Assembly (NCBI GenBank): GCA_022823235.1
Contig: JAJDXO010000037.1
Span: 1-62,643, forward strand
DNA: 62,643 nt
From: Rhodospirillales bacterium
Lineage (GTDB): Bacteria > Pseudomonadota > Alphaproteobacteria > Rhodospirillales > UBA2165
Direction: 5' to 3'
Position numbers and translations under genes: made by a program. The notes beneath the pieces were generated by a model that saw only the letters and a list, made by a program, of their open reading frames with translations, had not been told where the DNA came from and did not search any database. Each line of letters starts with the position of its first letter. The stretch's first letter is position 1. Shown here piece by piece: positions 34,133-42,526 of the stretch.

Positions 34133-34155
34133 TGTATAGTCTTATTTATGTATAG
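34133..34155. promoter_or_regulatory. Paired TGTATAG site, candidate GntR/UTRA operator
   Basis: TGTATAG occurs at 34133-34139 and 34149-34155, a 16-base period. The same period separates two CTATATAG copies at 35544 and 35560, next to the GntR/UTRA gene. It is upstream of the VOC gene at 34250. Confidence 0.5.
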
Positions 34156-34249
34156 CTTTATGTTCAACAACCCAATTAACAGCGTTCACAAATGACCTCT
34201 CGCGAGGATGCTGCCCGCCAGCTAAGCTCAGTTCGGAAGGGGGGATGTC

Positions 34250-34654
34250 ATGACTTCATATGAATTTCATCACACTGCGATCGTCGTACAAGACTTGCGA
34301 TCGATGTCGGCGTTTTATGAGCGGCTTGGATTTCGAAGAGACCAAAAGTGGGACGCCCCCGACGGATCCTTGTCGGTCCGGCGTCTGCAACTCGGCGGCG
34401 TTGTGCTGGAGCTTTTCTGGAATCGAGAAGATGCGAGCCCGTCAAACGCCAGGGATGATCTCAGTCTAGACCTCAAGGTCGCCGGCTTGCGGCACATCGC
34501 ATTGTCGACACCGGACTTGGAAGGGTCTCTCGAAAACCTCAAAAGTTCCGGCGTTAAAATAGAGAGAGAAATCACCGTAGGACGAACGGGTCAGCGATAC
34601 TTTTGCGTGCGCGATCCGGAAGATAATTGGGTCGAAATTGTTGAACGCGTTTAG
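34250..34654 (+). CDS. VOC family (glyoxalase-like) protein
   Basis: A 134-residue two-module VOC protein. The first module begins FHHTAIVVQDLRSMSAFYERLGF, with the metal-ligand position His in HHTAIV; the second has GLRHIALSTPD and ends DPEDNWVEIVE, where His and Glu are the usual metal ligands. Members include glyoxalase I, methylmalonyl-CoA epimerase and extradiol-type enzymes. ATG 34250 follows GGGGGG-rich purines. It is divergent from the E1 alpha operon and faces the GntR gene tail to tail. Confidence 0.85.
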   Translation: MTSYEFHHTAIVVQDLRSMSAFYERLGFRRDQKWDAPDGSLSVRRLQLGGVVLELFWNREDASPSNARDDLSLDLKVAGLRHIALSTPDLEGSLENLKSSGVKIEREITVGRTGQRYFCVRDPEDNWVEIVERV

Positions 34655-34687
34655 CGGACGGTCACCTCAACGACCGTGATCGGCGCC

Positions 34688-35494
34688 TCAAACCAGGCTT
34701 TCTATTGTCAGGTCCAGGTCGTTCGGCGGGATGTGGAGGATCTGGTAATAAAGAGGATCATTCGATCGGTCCCATGCGGACAGTTTGATCTCGAGAATCT
34801 GAGCGCCCGTCTCGACGCCGATATGGCCGGATACCTCCGGCTTGGCTTTAGACCAAGTGATCTTGTGGTCGAGACGGCGCACTTTTCGGCCGGTTTCGTT
34901 TTCCACCAGAAGTTTGAAGTTCTCGGTGGCAAACTGATTTACCGGCCGGTCCTTGAAAAACGGGAACTTCGCGGCATCCACGTAGAAATTCGAAACGGCA
35001 ACGAACTCTCTTCCGATCTCCAGGCGCCTGTCGAGCCGAATGATCGTCGCATCGTCGCCGAGCACATTGGTCCAAGGACCTCGGCCTTGTTCGTTTTTGC
35101 GGCCGATGATCTTTGCGAAGACGGGAAAAAAGGGGCCATCGTGCCTGCTGAAACGCGCATGCAGTGGATGACGCATGCTTTGTGCGTTTGTTTGAATGGT
35201 GGTGCCGACACCGGTTTTCCGGACGATATGGCCGGCGTCGACCATGGATCGGAGCGCTTTTTGAACGGTTCCAAGGCTGAAAGAGGAGATCGAAGTCAGC
35301 TCCGACTCGCTGGGAAGCTTGTCGCCTTCGACCATGACCCCTGCTTCAATCGCGCGAACAAGCGCATTCTCGAGACGCACGTACTTGGGCAAAGCCGCAT
35401 CCGACAGCTTCAGTTCTATGGGCAGGAATTCGTCAAGCGCCATAAGGACCCGCGCTGCACGAACAGGGTCCAGCTGCGCAGTCCGTTCACTCAT
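34688..35494 (-). CDS. GntR-family regulator with UTRA domain
   Basis: A 268-residue protein. The winged helix (about 36-104) contains LPSESELTSISSFSLGTVQKALRSMVDAG, the GntR signature. The UTRA ligand-binding domain follows (about 120-265; WSKAKPEVSGHIGVETGAQILEI, then DPLYYQILHIPPNDLDL). UTRA regulators bind small metabolites such as sugars, histidine-derivatives or phosphonates. Two related paired sites flank it, one before its own promoter and the sulfatase (35544-35567), one before the VOC gene (34133-34155), so it probably controls the sulfatase and both VOC-related units. Confidence 0.87.
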   Translation of the reverse strand: MSERTAQLDPVRAARVLMALDEFLPIELKLSDAALPKYVRLENALVRAIEAGVMVEGDKLPSESELTSISSFSLGTVQKALRSMVDAGHIVRKTGVGTTIQTNAQSMRHPLHARFSRHDGPFFPVFAKIIGRKNEQGRGPWTNVLGDDATIIRLDRRLEIGREFVAVSNFYVDAAKFPFFKDRPVNQFATENFKLLVENETGRKVRRLDHKITWSKAKPEVSGHIGVETGAQILEIKLSAWDRSNDPLYYQILHIPPNDLDLTIESLV

Positions 35495-35543
35495 TCAAGG
35501 CTCGCCTCCTCGTGCGGGATAGGGCGTGTACATTAAAAACTAG

Positions 35544-35567
35544 CTATATAGAATTATAACTATATAG
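35544..35567. promoter_or_regulatory. Paired CTATATAG site, candidate GntR/UTRA operator
   Basis: CTATATAG at 35544-35551 and again at 35560-35567, each self-complementary and 16 bases apart start to start. It lies 50 bases before the GntR gene and 147 bases before the sulfatase, in their shared divergent promoter region. Confidence 0.6.
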
Positions 35568-35713
35568 TACCCATGGCGTTAGTTTATATTTATCGCGAAT
35601 GGTTCGCGGTGGCAAGGACGATACAAATTTTGCAATGCGTTCAGTGCGGTACGCATCCGAATTTGCAATTACATGGGCGGTTTTTTGGCAGCCAAGTCTA
35701 GGGGGTTAGTCTC

Positions 35714-37168
35714 GTGAAGCCCAAGAACCTGGTGATCATGATGTCGGATGAGCATACTCGTTCGGCAACCGGGTGCTATGGGCACGAAATCGTGCAAACG
35801 CCAAACCTGGACCGGCTTGCGGCCGGCGGGGCACGATTTAGCAACGCCTATACGCCTTGCCCGGTCTGTGTGCCTGCAAGGGCGGCCTTCGCGACGGGAA
35901 AGTACGTTCACCAGATTGGAGCCTGGGACAATGCCACGGCATTTGACGGCTCCGTCCCAAGTTGGCACAGCCAACTTCGCGATCGCGGGCATCAAACCGT
36001 CTCGATCGGAAAGCTTCATTTTCGATCCTCGGAGGACGATAACGGTTTTTCGGATGAACGAATATCAATGCACATGGTCGAAGCGAAGGGCGATTTGCTC
36101 GGCCTCATCCGGGATGAAGATATGGTCAAGCGCGGGTCATCATGGAAGATGGCGCAAATGGCAGGACCGGGAGAGTCGGTCTACACGCGCTATGACCGCG
36201 ATATCACATCCAATGCCATCACTTGGCTGCACGAGGAAGCGCCAAAGTATCAGGATAAGCCCTGGGTACTCTTCGTATCCTGGGTGGCACCACATTTTCC
36301 GCTGACGGCGCCATCGCAACACTTCTTCCACTACTACAATCAAAACCTGCCCGAGCCCAAGCTCTATCACCTTCGCAAAGCGCAAATCCACCCATATGTA
36401 GACGACTATCGCAACACTTTTGCGTATGACGAGTTTTTCGAGTCGCCCGAAATGGTCAAGCGCGCCCAAGCGGGTTATTTCGGGCTGATTTCATTCATGG
36501 ATGAACAAGTCGGTCTGGTTCTGGATGCGCTTGGGCAAACCGGGCGCCTGGAAGATACGCGCACCATCTATGTGACCGATCACGGAGACAACATGGGTGC
36601 ACGAGGAGCCTGGGGCAAGTCGCTGATGTACGAGGAAGCCGTGGCGGTGCCATTGATCGTGTCTGGGTCCGACATTGCGCCGGGTACGGTCGTCGACACG
36701 CCGACCAGTCTTTTGGACATCTACCCCTTCATCATGGACTCGGTCGGTGCGGGCGACGCAGTGGCGGAGGGCACGCCCGGCACAAGTGTCGGCGAATTGA
36801 TCGGCGGCGCGGAATCAGACAGGCCGGTGTTCTCGGAATACCATGCCATGGGCTCGAAAAAAGCGGCGTTCATGCTGCGCAAAGGCGACTGGAAACTAGT
36901 CCACTACGTCGGCTATCCGGACCAGCTCTTTAATCTCAAGGATGATCCCGATGAAGTAGATGATCGTTCGACTGATCCAGACTGTACCGGTGTTATGGAA
37001 GAGCTAATGAGCGAGATCATGAAAATCTGTGATCCGGTCAAGGTAGATGAAGATGCCCGTATAAGCCAAACTTGCATGATTGAGGCAAACGGCGGCAAGG
37101 AGCCTATCATCGAGCGTGGCGATCTCGGGTTTTCCATGCCGCCGGGCGTTGCGCCGGAATTCGACTGA
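35714..37168 (+). CDS. Sulfatase (formylglycine-dependent, choline-sulfatase-like branch)
   Basis: A 484-residue alkaline-phosphatase-fold enzyme starting at GTG 35714. The N-terminal metal site has MSDEH (D12), and the catalytic motif is C52-V-P54-A-R56 (CPVCVPARAAFATGKY), where Cys is converted to formylglycine. IGKLHF and TDHGDNMGARGAWGKSLMYEEA, both typical of choline-sulfatase-like members, follow. It has no signal peptide, so a cytoplasmic role is likely, acting on an imported sulfate ester. A maturation enzyme is not in the window. It is divergent from the GntR gene and precedes a VOC gene on the same strand. Confidence 0.9.
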   Translation: MKPKNLVIMMSDEHTRSATGCYGHEIVQTPNLDRLAAGGARFSNAYTPCPVCVPARAAFATGKYVHQIGAWDNATAFDGSVPSWHSQLRDRGHQTVSIGKLHFRSSEDDNGFSDERISMHMVEAKGDLLGLIRDEDMVKRGSSWKMAQMAGPGESVYTRYDRDITSNAITWLHEEAPKYQDKPWVLFVSWVAPHFPLTAPSQHFFHYYNQNLPEPKLYHLRKAQIHPYVDDYRNTFAYDEFFESPEMVKRAQAGYFGLISFMDEQVGLVLDALGQTGRLEDTRTIYVTDHGDNMGARGAWGKSLMYEEAVAVPLIVSGSDIAPGTVVDTPTSLLDIYPFIMDSVGAGDAVAEGTPGTSVGELIGGAESDRPVFSEYHAMGSKKAAFMLRKGDWKLVHYVGYPDQLFNLKDDPDEVDDRSTDPDCTGVMEELMSEIMKICDPVKVDEDARISQTCMIEANGGKEPIIERGDLGFSMPPGVAPEFD

Positions 37169-37219
37169 TATCGCCGTGAATGCGATCTCTGGGATGACTA
37201 GAGCGCGGGAAGCTGCGTA

Positions 37220-37804
37220 ATGACTCGGGCCATATCGAAAAAACCGATCACCGGCACCGAGACAGGCGCGCGCCATGGCCTGCCGGGGTTGCGTGGAATG
37301 GACCACGTGGGTCTTACGGTTCCCGATATGGACGAGGCCGTCGACTTCCTGGTGAATGTCCTGGGATGCGAGCCTTTTTTTGAATTCGGCCCTATTCAGT
37401 CTGATGACGATGACTGGATGCGGAACCATCTGAACGTGCATCCACGGTCTGTGGTGAAACGTTTGAAATTTCTTCGCTGCGGCCACGGTTCGAATATCGA
37501 GCTGTTCGAATACGGCGCGCCGGATCAAGAATTAGCTCCCCCGAAGAACAGCGATATTGGTGGCCATCATCTGGCCTTCTACGTGGATGACATGAACGCA
37601 GCGGTCGAATACCTCAAAGGCCATAATGTGCGTATTCTCGGCGAGCCAACGGTGCGCACGGATGGACCTGTAGCCGGAGTGACCTGGGTTTATTTCCTCG
37701 CCCCCTGGGGCACGCAGATGGAACTGCTCAGCGCGCCGTCGGGCCGCGGGTATGAACGTGACACCGACCGCCGCCTCTGGCACCCGGCCTTTCCGGAACG
37801 ATAG
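37220..37804 (+). CDS. VOC family (glyoxalase-like) protein
   Basis: A 194-residue VOC protein. MDHVGLTVPDMDEAVDFLVNVLGCEPFFEF opens module one, and GGHHLAFYVDDMNAAVEYLKG with VYFLAPWGTQMELLS forms module two; His and Glu metal-ligand positions are present. A 25-residue N-terminal tail and a C-terminal HPAFPE tail extend it beyond the minimum size. It lies 51 bases after the sulfatase and was probably followed by an intact dehydrogenase gene, now truncated at 37932. Confidence 0.85.
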   Translation: MTRAISKKPITGTETGARHGLPGLRGMDHVGLTVPDMDEAVDFLVNVLGCEPFFEFGPIQSDDDDWMRNHLNVHPRSVVKRLKFLRCGHGSNIELFEYGAPDQELAPPKNSDIGGHHLAFYVDDMNAAVEYLKGHNVRILGEPTVRTDGPVAGVTWVYFLAPWGTQMELLSAPSGRGYERDTDRRLWHPAFPER

Positions 37805-37931
37805 TGATCACGAATCAGGTCGAACGGCTTATGGCCGTCCGACCCAAGGCAAGAGCATCGTACTTTCGCCTGGGGGCCATTTGCTCTTCTTTCACAAGTC
37901 TTCTCGTCGTTTTGAATAGGCAATTTCCATC

Positions 37932-38106
37932 GTGAAAGCCAAAACGTTGGGGTTTGTCGGACTTGGACTGCTGGAATCTGCAATGGTTCAGCGTTTGCTG
38001 GATCTCGAATACAAACTAAGGGTCTTGGACGGGGAACCCTCCAATCCGAAAGTCGACGCCGCAGCCAGCAGCGGTGCGACCAAGGTCGATACTGCCGAGC
38101 AGCTAC
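37932..38106 (+). pseudogene. 3-hydroxyisobutyrate dehydrogenase-like N-terminal fragment
   Basis: The frame from GTG 37932 gives GFVGLGLLESAMVQRLLDLE, the GxGxxG region of the 6-phosphogluconate/3-hydroxyisobutyrate dehydrogenase family, then DAAASSGATKVDTAEQLRRAS. After about 58 residues the family match stops and the sequence becomes unrelated GC-rich DNA. About 230 residues are missing. It is the broken last gene of the sulfatase-VOC unit and marks the island's right edge. Confidence 0.75.
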
Positions 38107-38440
38107 GGAGGGCATCGTGGTCGGCGCGAACCCGCTGGCGCTCAACGGCGGCACGATCCGGGCGGGGAGCAAGGATGCGACGCTGACGCTGGCCGCCCTC
38201 GGCACGTTGTCGGACCGCAAGGTGAACGGGGCGCTGATCCGGTCCGACCCGCCGGCGGCGGCGGGCGGCAACGGCGGTCCCAATAGCTATGATCTGACCT
38301 CGGCGCCCGAGGGCCTTGCGGGGCTCTCGTTCGATCCGAATACGCGCGTGCTTTCGGGAATGCCGGAGGAGGAGAAGGGGCGCTGGACTTTCACCGCCAC
38401 ACCCGTTCATGCCTGCGTCGACGGAACCGTGCGCCAAGAC
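38107..38440 (+). pseudogene. Fragment of an Ig-like/cadherin-like surface protein
   Basis: A headless frame reads VVGANPLALNGGTIRAGSKDATLTLAALG, then NSYDLTSAPEGLAGLSFDP and TRVLSGMPEEEKGRWTFTATP. The LSFDPxTRVLSGMP motif is typical of putative bacterial Ig-like repeats in long secreted proteins. There is no start or full domain, and the family resemblance ends near 38420. It is fused directly to the truncated dehydrogenase, so it arrived by an illegitimate join. Confidence 0.6.
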
Positions 38441-38671
38441 AATACACCCAATTGGACTGGCCCTGTCGGGTCTAATGGAGGGCCATTGGAAGACCAGCAG
38501 AAGCCCACACCATGTCGAACGACACTTCTGGAAATCTCTGATCGAACAGTTGGAGGTTCATCTTGCGGAGACCAAGCGTTCGACGAAACGTCCCGCAATC
38601 ACTAAATTATTACGATAAAACAGTGAGTTGCGGCAGATCAGACCGGGATTTCGATCAAATGTCGGTCTCGG

Positions 38672-38700
38672 TGGTTGCGAGCCCAGGATTTGAACCTGCC
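38672..38700 (-). other. Degenerate 3' end of a tRNA (initiator tRNA-Met-like)
   Basis: On the minus strand the segment reads GGCAGGTTCAAATCCTGG, then GCTCGCAACCA. GCAGGTTCAAATCCTG and CGCAACCA are exactly those of bacterial initiator tRNA-Met 3' ends, with the intervening bases changed. The matching 5' acceptor, D-arm and anticodon arm are absent from the expected positions. It is thus no tRNA gene but possibly an old attachment-site remnant of an element that integrated in that tRNA. Confidence 0.5.
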
Positions 38701-39153
38701 GTTCTTTTAAACCATGATCCTGAGGTATTGTCGATAATGGTGAATTCCCTCCCTGGGCACCATTTCTCCATTATCTTCAATGGATTAAAGAAAATAATCC
38801 GTGCTTGCCCGATGAGTGGGTTCGTTCATAAGCCCTGCCGTGCCCATCGTCGATGTTCAGCCCTGCGCTGTTGATGGGCTTCGGCCTGAACATCAACTCA
38901 AACCGCGCCAATCGCTAACTCAAGCGGTGGACCACTCGACGGGGCCAGGCCAATTCTGCTCGCGCGTGGCGCGACGGATGACGGCGAACCGATGTCGGCA
39001 TCCGGAGAGCGTGACGGGACTTTGATTGATAGTCAGGGCTTCGACTCGAAGACCGGGTTCTACAAATCAATGATTTAGCAGGAAAAAGTAGCTACAAGAT
39101 CGAATTTTGGCCCTTTTTTTGGCCCTTCCTTCCCGCACATGGTGGCTAAGATT
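38701..39153. other. Gene-free decayed stretch
   Basis: About 450 bases next to the tRNA-like remnant. Open frames are short and match nothing known. TTTTGGCCC is repeated (39107-39127) around a T7 tract, which could serve as a terminator for rightward transcripts. No integrase gene or fragment is recognisable. Confidence 0.45.
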
Positions 39154-40476
39154 TTAGCGAACGACGGTTCCTGTCGCGTTTGGCTGGCGTATCGCGTTTC
39201 GATCTTGCATACAAATGTTGTGAGCATTACGGATAAATACTTCTACACCCTTGGTAAGATCATTTACGCTTACATGTTCGCCTTCCTTTGGATAGTAGCC
39301 GCTACCACCTCCTGACATTCGTCCCTGCGGACCATAACAAATGGAGGGTATCCCGGCACGCGTAAGCGGGGCGGTATCCGCATACCACCCATCCCAGGTT
39401 ATTTCCGGTTTTTCACCCCAAACCTCTTCGTGCGCCGCGGAAACACTCTTTACGACAAATTCATCAGTCGAAATTTCCGCGGCATGGGCGGTTTGGATTA
39501 CGTTGAGCTCTATTTCTATTTCAGGGTCTTGTTTGCGCGCCTGCTCCGTCACTTGTCTGATTGCATTGATGATATCTCCATGAACCACCCCCGGCATGTG
39601 ACCCACTTCCAGATACAAACGGCAAAAGGAAGGAAGTTTACTCGGTCGAAAGGGATGGCCTCCCTCGATTGCAATAACGTTCACGTGACCGGCCGCTTCG
39701 CCATGATATGTCGTTTCGCTCATATATTCCGCGCCCCATTTCTTAAGCGCCGGCAGGGTCTTCAACATTTTTTCAATAGCGTCTTCTCCCGGCTTGATTT
39801 GGATCTTGGTTCCCCCACGGCGATAAGTTGCACCAGGGTTGCCCCGGGTTATCAGCTCAACATAAACATAACCGCCCGATGCAACGGATATCCTGTTGGA
39901 GGTAGGTTCCGGAATCACGGCCATATCAGCGGTGATCCCATTAGCCACCAAAAAACGGGCCCCAACTCCGCAGCCTCGGAAACGCGCGCCTTGATAGCGT
40001 GCAACCGGCGTGTGACATGTTTCTCCCACTACACCGGCAATAATGAGATCCCCATCCAGTTTTACTTTGGCATTGGATAATGCCTCCACCGCAATTATCG
40101 AAGCGGCGTGACCGCCCTTCATATTGTAGGCGCCAAGGCCGTAAATCCACTCTCCCTCCCGCCGTGCGATCGGTTGGTATCCGGGACCGAGGTCCCTTAT
40201 GCCTTCCTCGTCGCCGCCGTAAGCCGTATCCAGATGACCGAGGTACAATAACGTCGGCCCGGCACGGGTTCCTTCAAGATACCCGAATACGTTAAATCGA
40301 TTTTCTTCAACCTCCTGCAAACGTGTCTCCAGGCCGGCAGCCTGAAAGTGCCCTTCCAGGAATTTAGCCAATGCCTCCTCACCACCCATCGGGCTCGGTA
40401 TTTCAATCATCTCGGTGGTAAGTTTGGCTACGGCCTCTTCATCGACATATGCCATAGCGTCATCAAAATAGCTCAT
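39154..40476 (-). CDS. M20-type hydrolase with altered metal site
   Basis: A 440-residue protein of the ArgE/DapE/M20 family. GHLDT (H81, D83) and the later metal-ligand Glu190 (IPEPTS) and C-terminal His (GEHVSVNDL) are present. The bridging Asp of the usual DMKGG motif is Asn118 (YNMKGG), and where two adjacent Glu are expected (catalytic base and ligand) it has E152-T153 (VVGETCHTP). The dinuclear zinc site is therefore modified. Family members hydrolyse N-acyl amino acids or dipeptides. It follows tctCBA on the same strand by 16 bases, so it likely acts on that system's cargo. Confidence 0.83.
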   Translation of the reverse strand: MSYFDDAMAYVDEEAVAKLTTEMIEIPSPMGGEEALAKFLEGHFQAAGLETRLQEVEENRFNVFGYLEGTRAGPTLLYLGHLDTAYGGDEEGIRDLGPGYQPIARREGEWIYGLGAYNMKGGHAASIIAVEALSNAKVKLDGDLIIAGVVGETCHTPVARYQGARFRGCGVGARFLVANGITADMAVIPEPTSNRISVASGGYVYVELITRGNPGATYRRGGTKIQIKPGEDAIEKMLKTLPALKKWGAEYMSETTYHGEAAGHVNVIAIEGGHPFRPSKLPSFCRLYLEVGHMPGVVHGDIINAIRQVTEQARKQDPEIEIELNVIQTAHAAEISTDEFVVKSVSAAHEEVWGEKPEITWDGWYADTAPLTRAGIPSICYGPQGRMSGGGSGYYPKEGEHVSVNDLTKGVEVFIRNAHNICMQDRNAIRQPNATGTVVR

Positions 40477-40492
40477 ATGTGAAACCTATCTT

Positions 40493-41992
40493 TTAGGAAT
40501 TCCTGATCTGCCTCCGCAAGCCGGCAACAAGCGTCACCAAAATAATCACAATCAAGGTTAGCCCGATTGGCCGGAATAGAACGTCGAAAAAGGTGGCGTC
40601 CTGAAAAATTATCATCGCTCGTCTGAAGTTAAGATCCACGAGGGGACCAAGTATGATTCCCATAATAATAGGTGCTAAAGGGAAGCCGCCGGCAACGAGC
40701 CCGATTCCGGCTATACCTGCAATCAACATTACATATATGTCGCCAACCGTATTCTGAGCGGCGAAAGCCCCCATGACGCAGATGGGCAAGATGCAGGGCA
40801 ATAATACCGTTCGGGGAACGGATAGCAGGGCAACGGCAACCTTGCCGACGGCCAATGCAATTATTCCCATTAGAATACTTATGGTGATGAGGCTGGCGAA
40901 AATAAATTCAAGTAAGCCCGGATGGCTAATCTGGATCAATGGACCCATGTGGATCCCTTGCAGGTTCATGGCCCCCATAAATGCCGCGGCAACCGTGCTT
41001 CCGGGAATTGCAAGTACCAGTAAAGGTAGAAGAGACCCCCCAACGCTCGAGTTGTTAGCCGCTTCAGCGGCAATAATGCCGCGATACGACCCTTTGCCGA
41101 AACGTTCACGTTCGGACGAAGAGGCACTGCGTTTTGAGACCGAATAGGAAATAAATGCCGCGATGTCGGCGCCTGCCGCCGGAATTGCACCTATTATCGC
41201 GCCTATTGAACTCGAACGTAAAATATTAGCCCAGTTCTTGACCAAAGTTGCCATAGAGACGGTAACACGGTTTTTTAGAGGCGGTACGTCGGCGTCGTTT
41301 TCCATTAGCAAACCGCGTGCAATTTCGGCAAAGCCAAAAACGCCAATCAGTATTGCAACAAAATTCAAACCGCCATAGAGGAAGCCGATTTCATATGTAA
41401 AACGAGGCGTGCCGGTAATTGCATCCACCCCCACGAACGAAAGTGCCAGCCCGATGAGTCCCGACAGCCAGCCCTTGGCAACCGAATCTTGACTCGTCAC
41501 TGAACCGGAAATCATTACCCCCCATAATCCGAGAAGTGCGATTTCCCATGCCCCTACGTTCAAAACCAGTTTCAAGAGGAAGGGCGTGAAGAGGATCAGG
41601 ATTAAGGCGCCAAATAGATTACCAATCGTTGAAGCCGCAATTGATATTCCTAATGCACGACCGCCTTCGCCATTTCGAAATAGAGGATAACCATCCAACG
41701 CCGTGCATGCCGCCGCAGGCGTACCCGGGATGTTGGTGCAAATTGCCGATATAGACCCGCCGTAGACACTGCCGCTATAAATTGCCAACAAAAATACTAT
41801 CGCGGCATGTTGTTCGAGTGCGGCGGAAAAGCCGATTAACAAGGCCATGGCCATTGTTGAGGATAGTGCCGGAATGGCTCCCCAGGTGATACCGACGGAA
41901 AGGCCGATAACCGCATAAAGTAAATTATCAAGAGTAAGTAAGGTCGGGAACGCCCTTGCTGTGTCTGATAAAACCTGAATGGTTTCCATCAT
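40493..41992 (-). CDS. tctA: TctA-type large permease (TTT system 2)
   Basis: A 499-residue membrane protein with both family hallmarks, GAIPALSSTMAMALLIG near 39-55 and GAIPAAGADIAAFISYSVSKR near 265-285, and IYSGSVYGGSISAICTNIPGT. In both hallmark loops the usual PG is PA, which also occurs in the family. It is distinctly AT-richer than the TctA of system 1, so the two were acquired separately. It lies 16 bases after tctB. Confidence 0.92.
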   Translation of the reverse strand: MMETIQVLSDTARAFPTLLTLDNLLYAVIGLSVGITWGAIPALSSTMAMALLIGFSAALEQHAAIVFLLAIYSGSVYGGSISAICTNIPGTPAAACTALDGYPLFRNGEGGRALGISIAASTIGNLFGALILILFTPFLLKLVLNVGAWEIALLGLWGVMISGSVTSQDSVAKGWLSGLIGLALSFVGVDAITGTPRFTYEIGFLYGGLNFVAILIGVFGFAEIARGLLMENDADVPPLKNRVTVSMATLVKNWANILRSSSIGAIIGAIPAAGADIAAFISYSVSKRSASSSERERFGKGSYRGIIAAEAANNSSVGGSLLPLLVLAIPGSTVAAAFMGAMNLQGIHMGPLIQISHPGLLEFIFASLITISILMGIIALAVGKVAVALLSVPRTVLLPCILPICVMGAFAAQNTVGDIYVMLIAGIAGIGLVAGGFPLAPIIMGIILGPLVDLNFRRAMIIFQDATFFDVLFRPIGLTLIVIILVTLVAGLRRQIRNS

Positions 41993-42008
41993 CAGCAGGT
42001 CGCCTCGA

Positions 42009-42488
42009 TCACGGAATAATCGCGGAAAATACGTAATGAAAGATTAGCGGGACAACGGTGGCGACCAGGGCGGCATAAATCACTGTCCTCACCCAGCCGA
42101 GTCCGGCAAAAATTTTCAATGCTATAATCAGGAACGCTAATGTCGCCCAGGTGAAACCTATCTGCGGCGTAATTATCGCGTACGCGGATGCAAGTCCAAG
42201 CCACCCCGAGATTCGTCCAATCTTTGATCGGTTTGCCGCACCGGTCAGCCATTGATACCCGTATTTTATCGAATACCGACCCCTCAAGAAATCGGAAACA
42301 AGAAGAAATCCAGAAATCACAACTATTGCCATGGAGACAATTAGTGGAAGAATTCCCGGCGAAGTAACGATTGGTTCACGCAGATAGTAAATCGATTGAA
42401 CCGCTATCAACAATCCAGCAATAAGAATGATTGACTGAACTACAAAAGACATTTTTCTGAATATTGGGGTTTTGAGAAAGGCAGCCAT
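42009..42488 (-). CDS. tctB: TctB-type small membrane subunit (TTT system 2)
   Basis: A 159-residue protein with four hydrophobic segments (about 14-32, 41-62, 92-125 and 131-155). The fragment SPGILPLIVSMAIVVISGFLLV in the second segment is the TctB pattern. It lies in the usual order between tctC and tctA. Confidence 0.87.
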   Translation of the reverse strand: MAAFLKTPIFRKMSFVVQSIILIAGLLIAVQSIYYLREPIVTSPGILPLIVSMAIVVISGFLLVSDFLRGRYSIKYGYQWLTGAANRSKIGRISGWLGLASAYAIITPQIGFTWATLAFLIIALKIFAGLGWVRTVIYAALVATVVPLIFHYVFSAIIP

Positions 42489-42526
42489 CCGCCACCTGAT
42501 TTAGATGGCGGATGGCTGGATTCGCG

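Noticed and set aside
38672-38750. A functional tRNA gene
   Set aside because: Only the T-arm and acceptor 3' strand resemble a tRNA; one T-stem pair is broken and no anticodon or D-arm is present.
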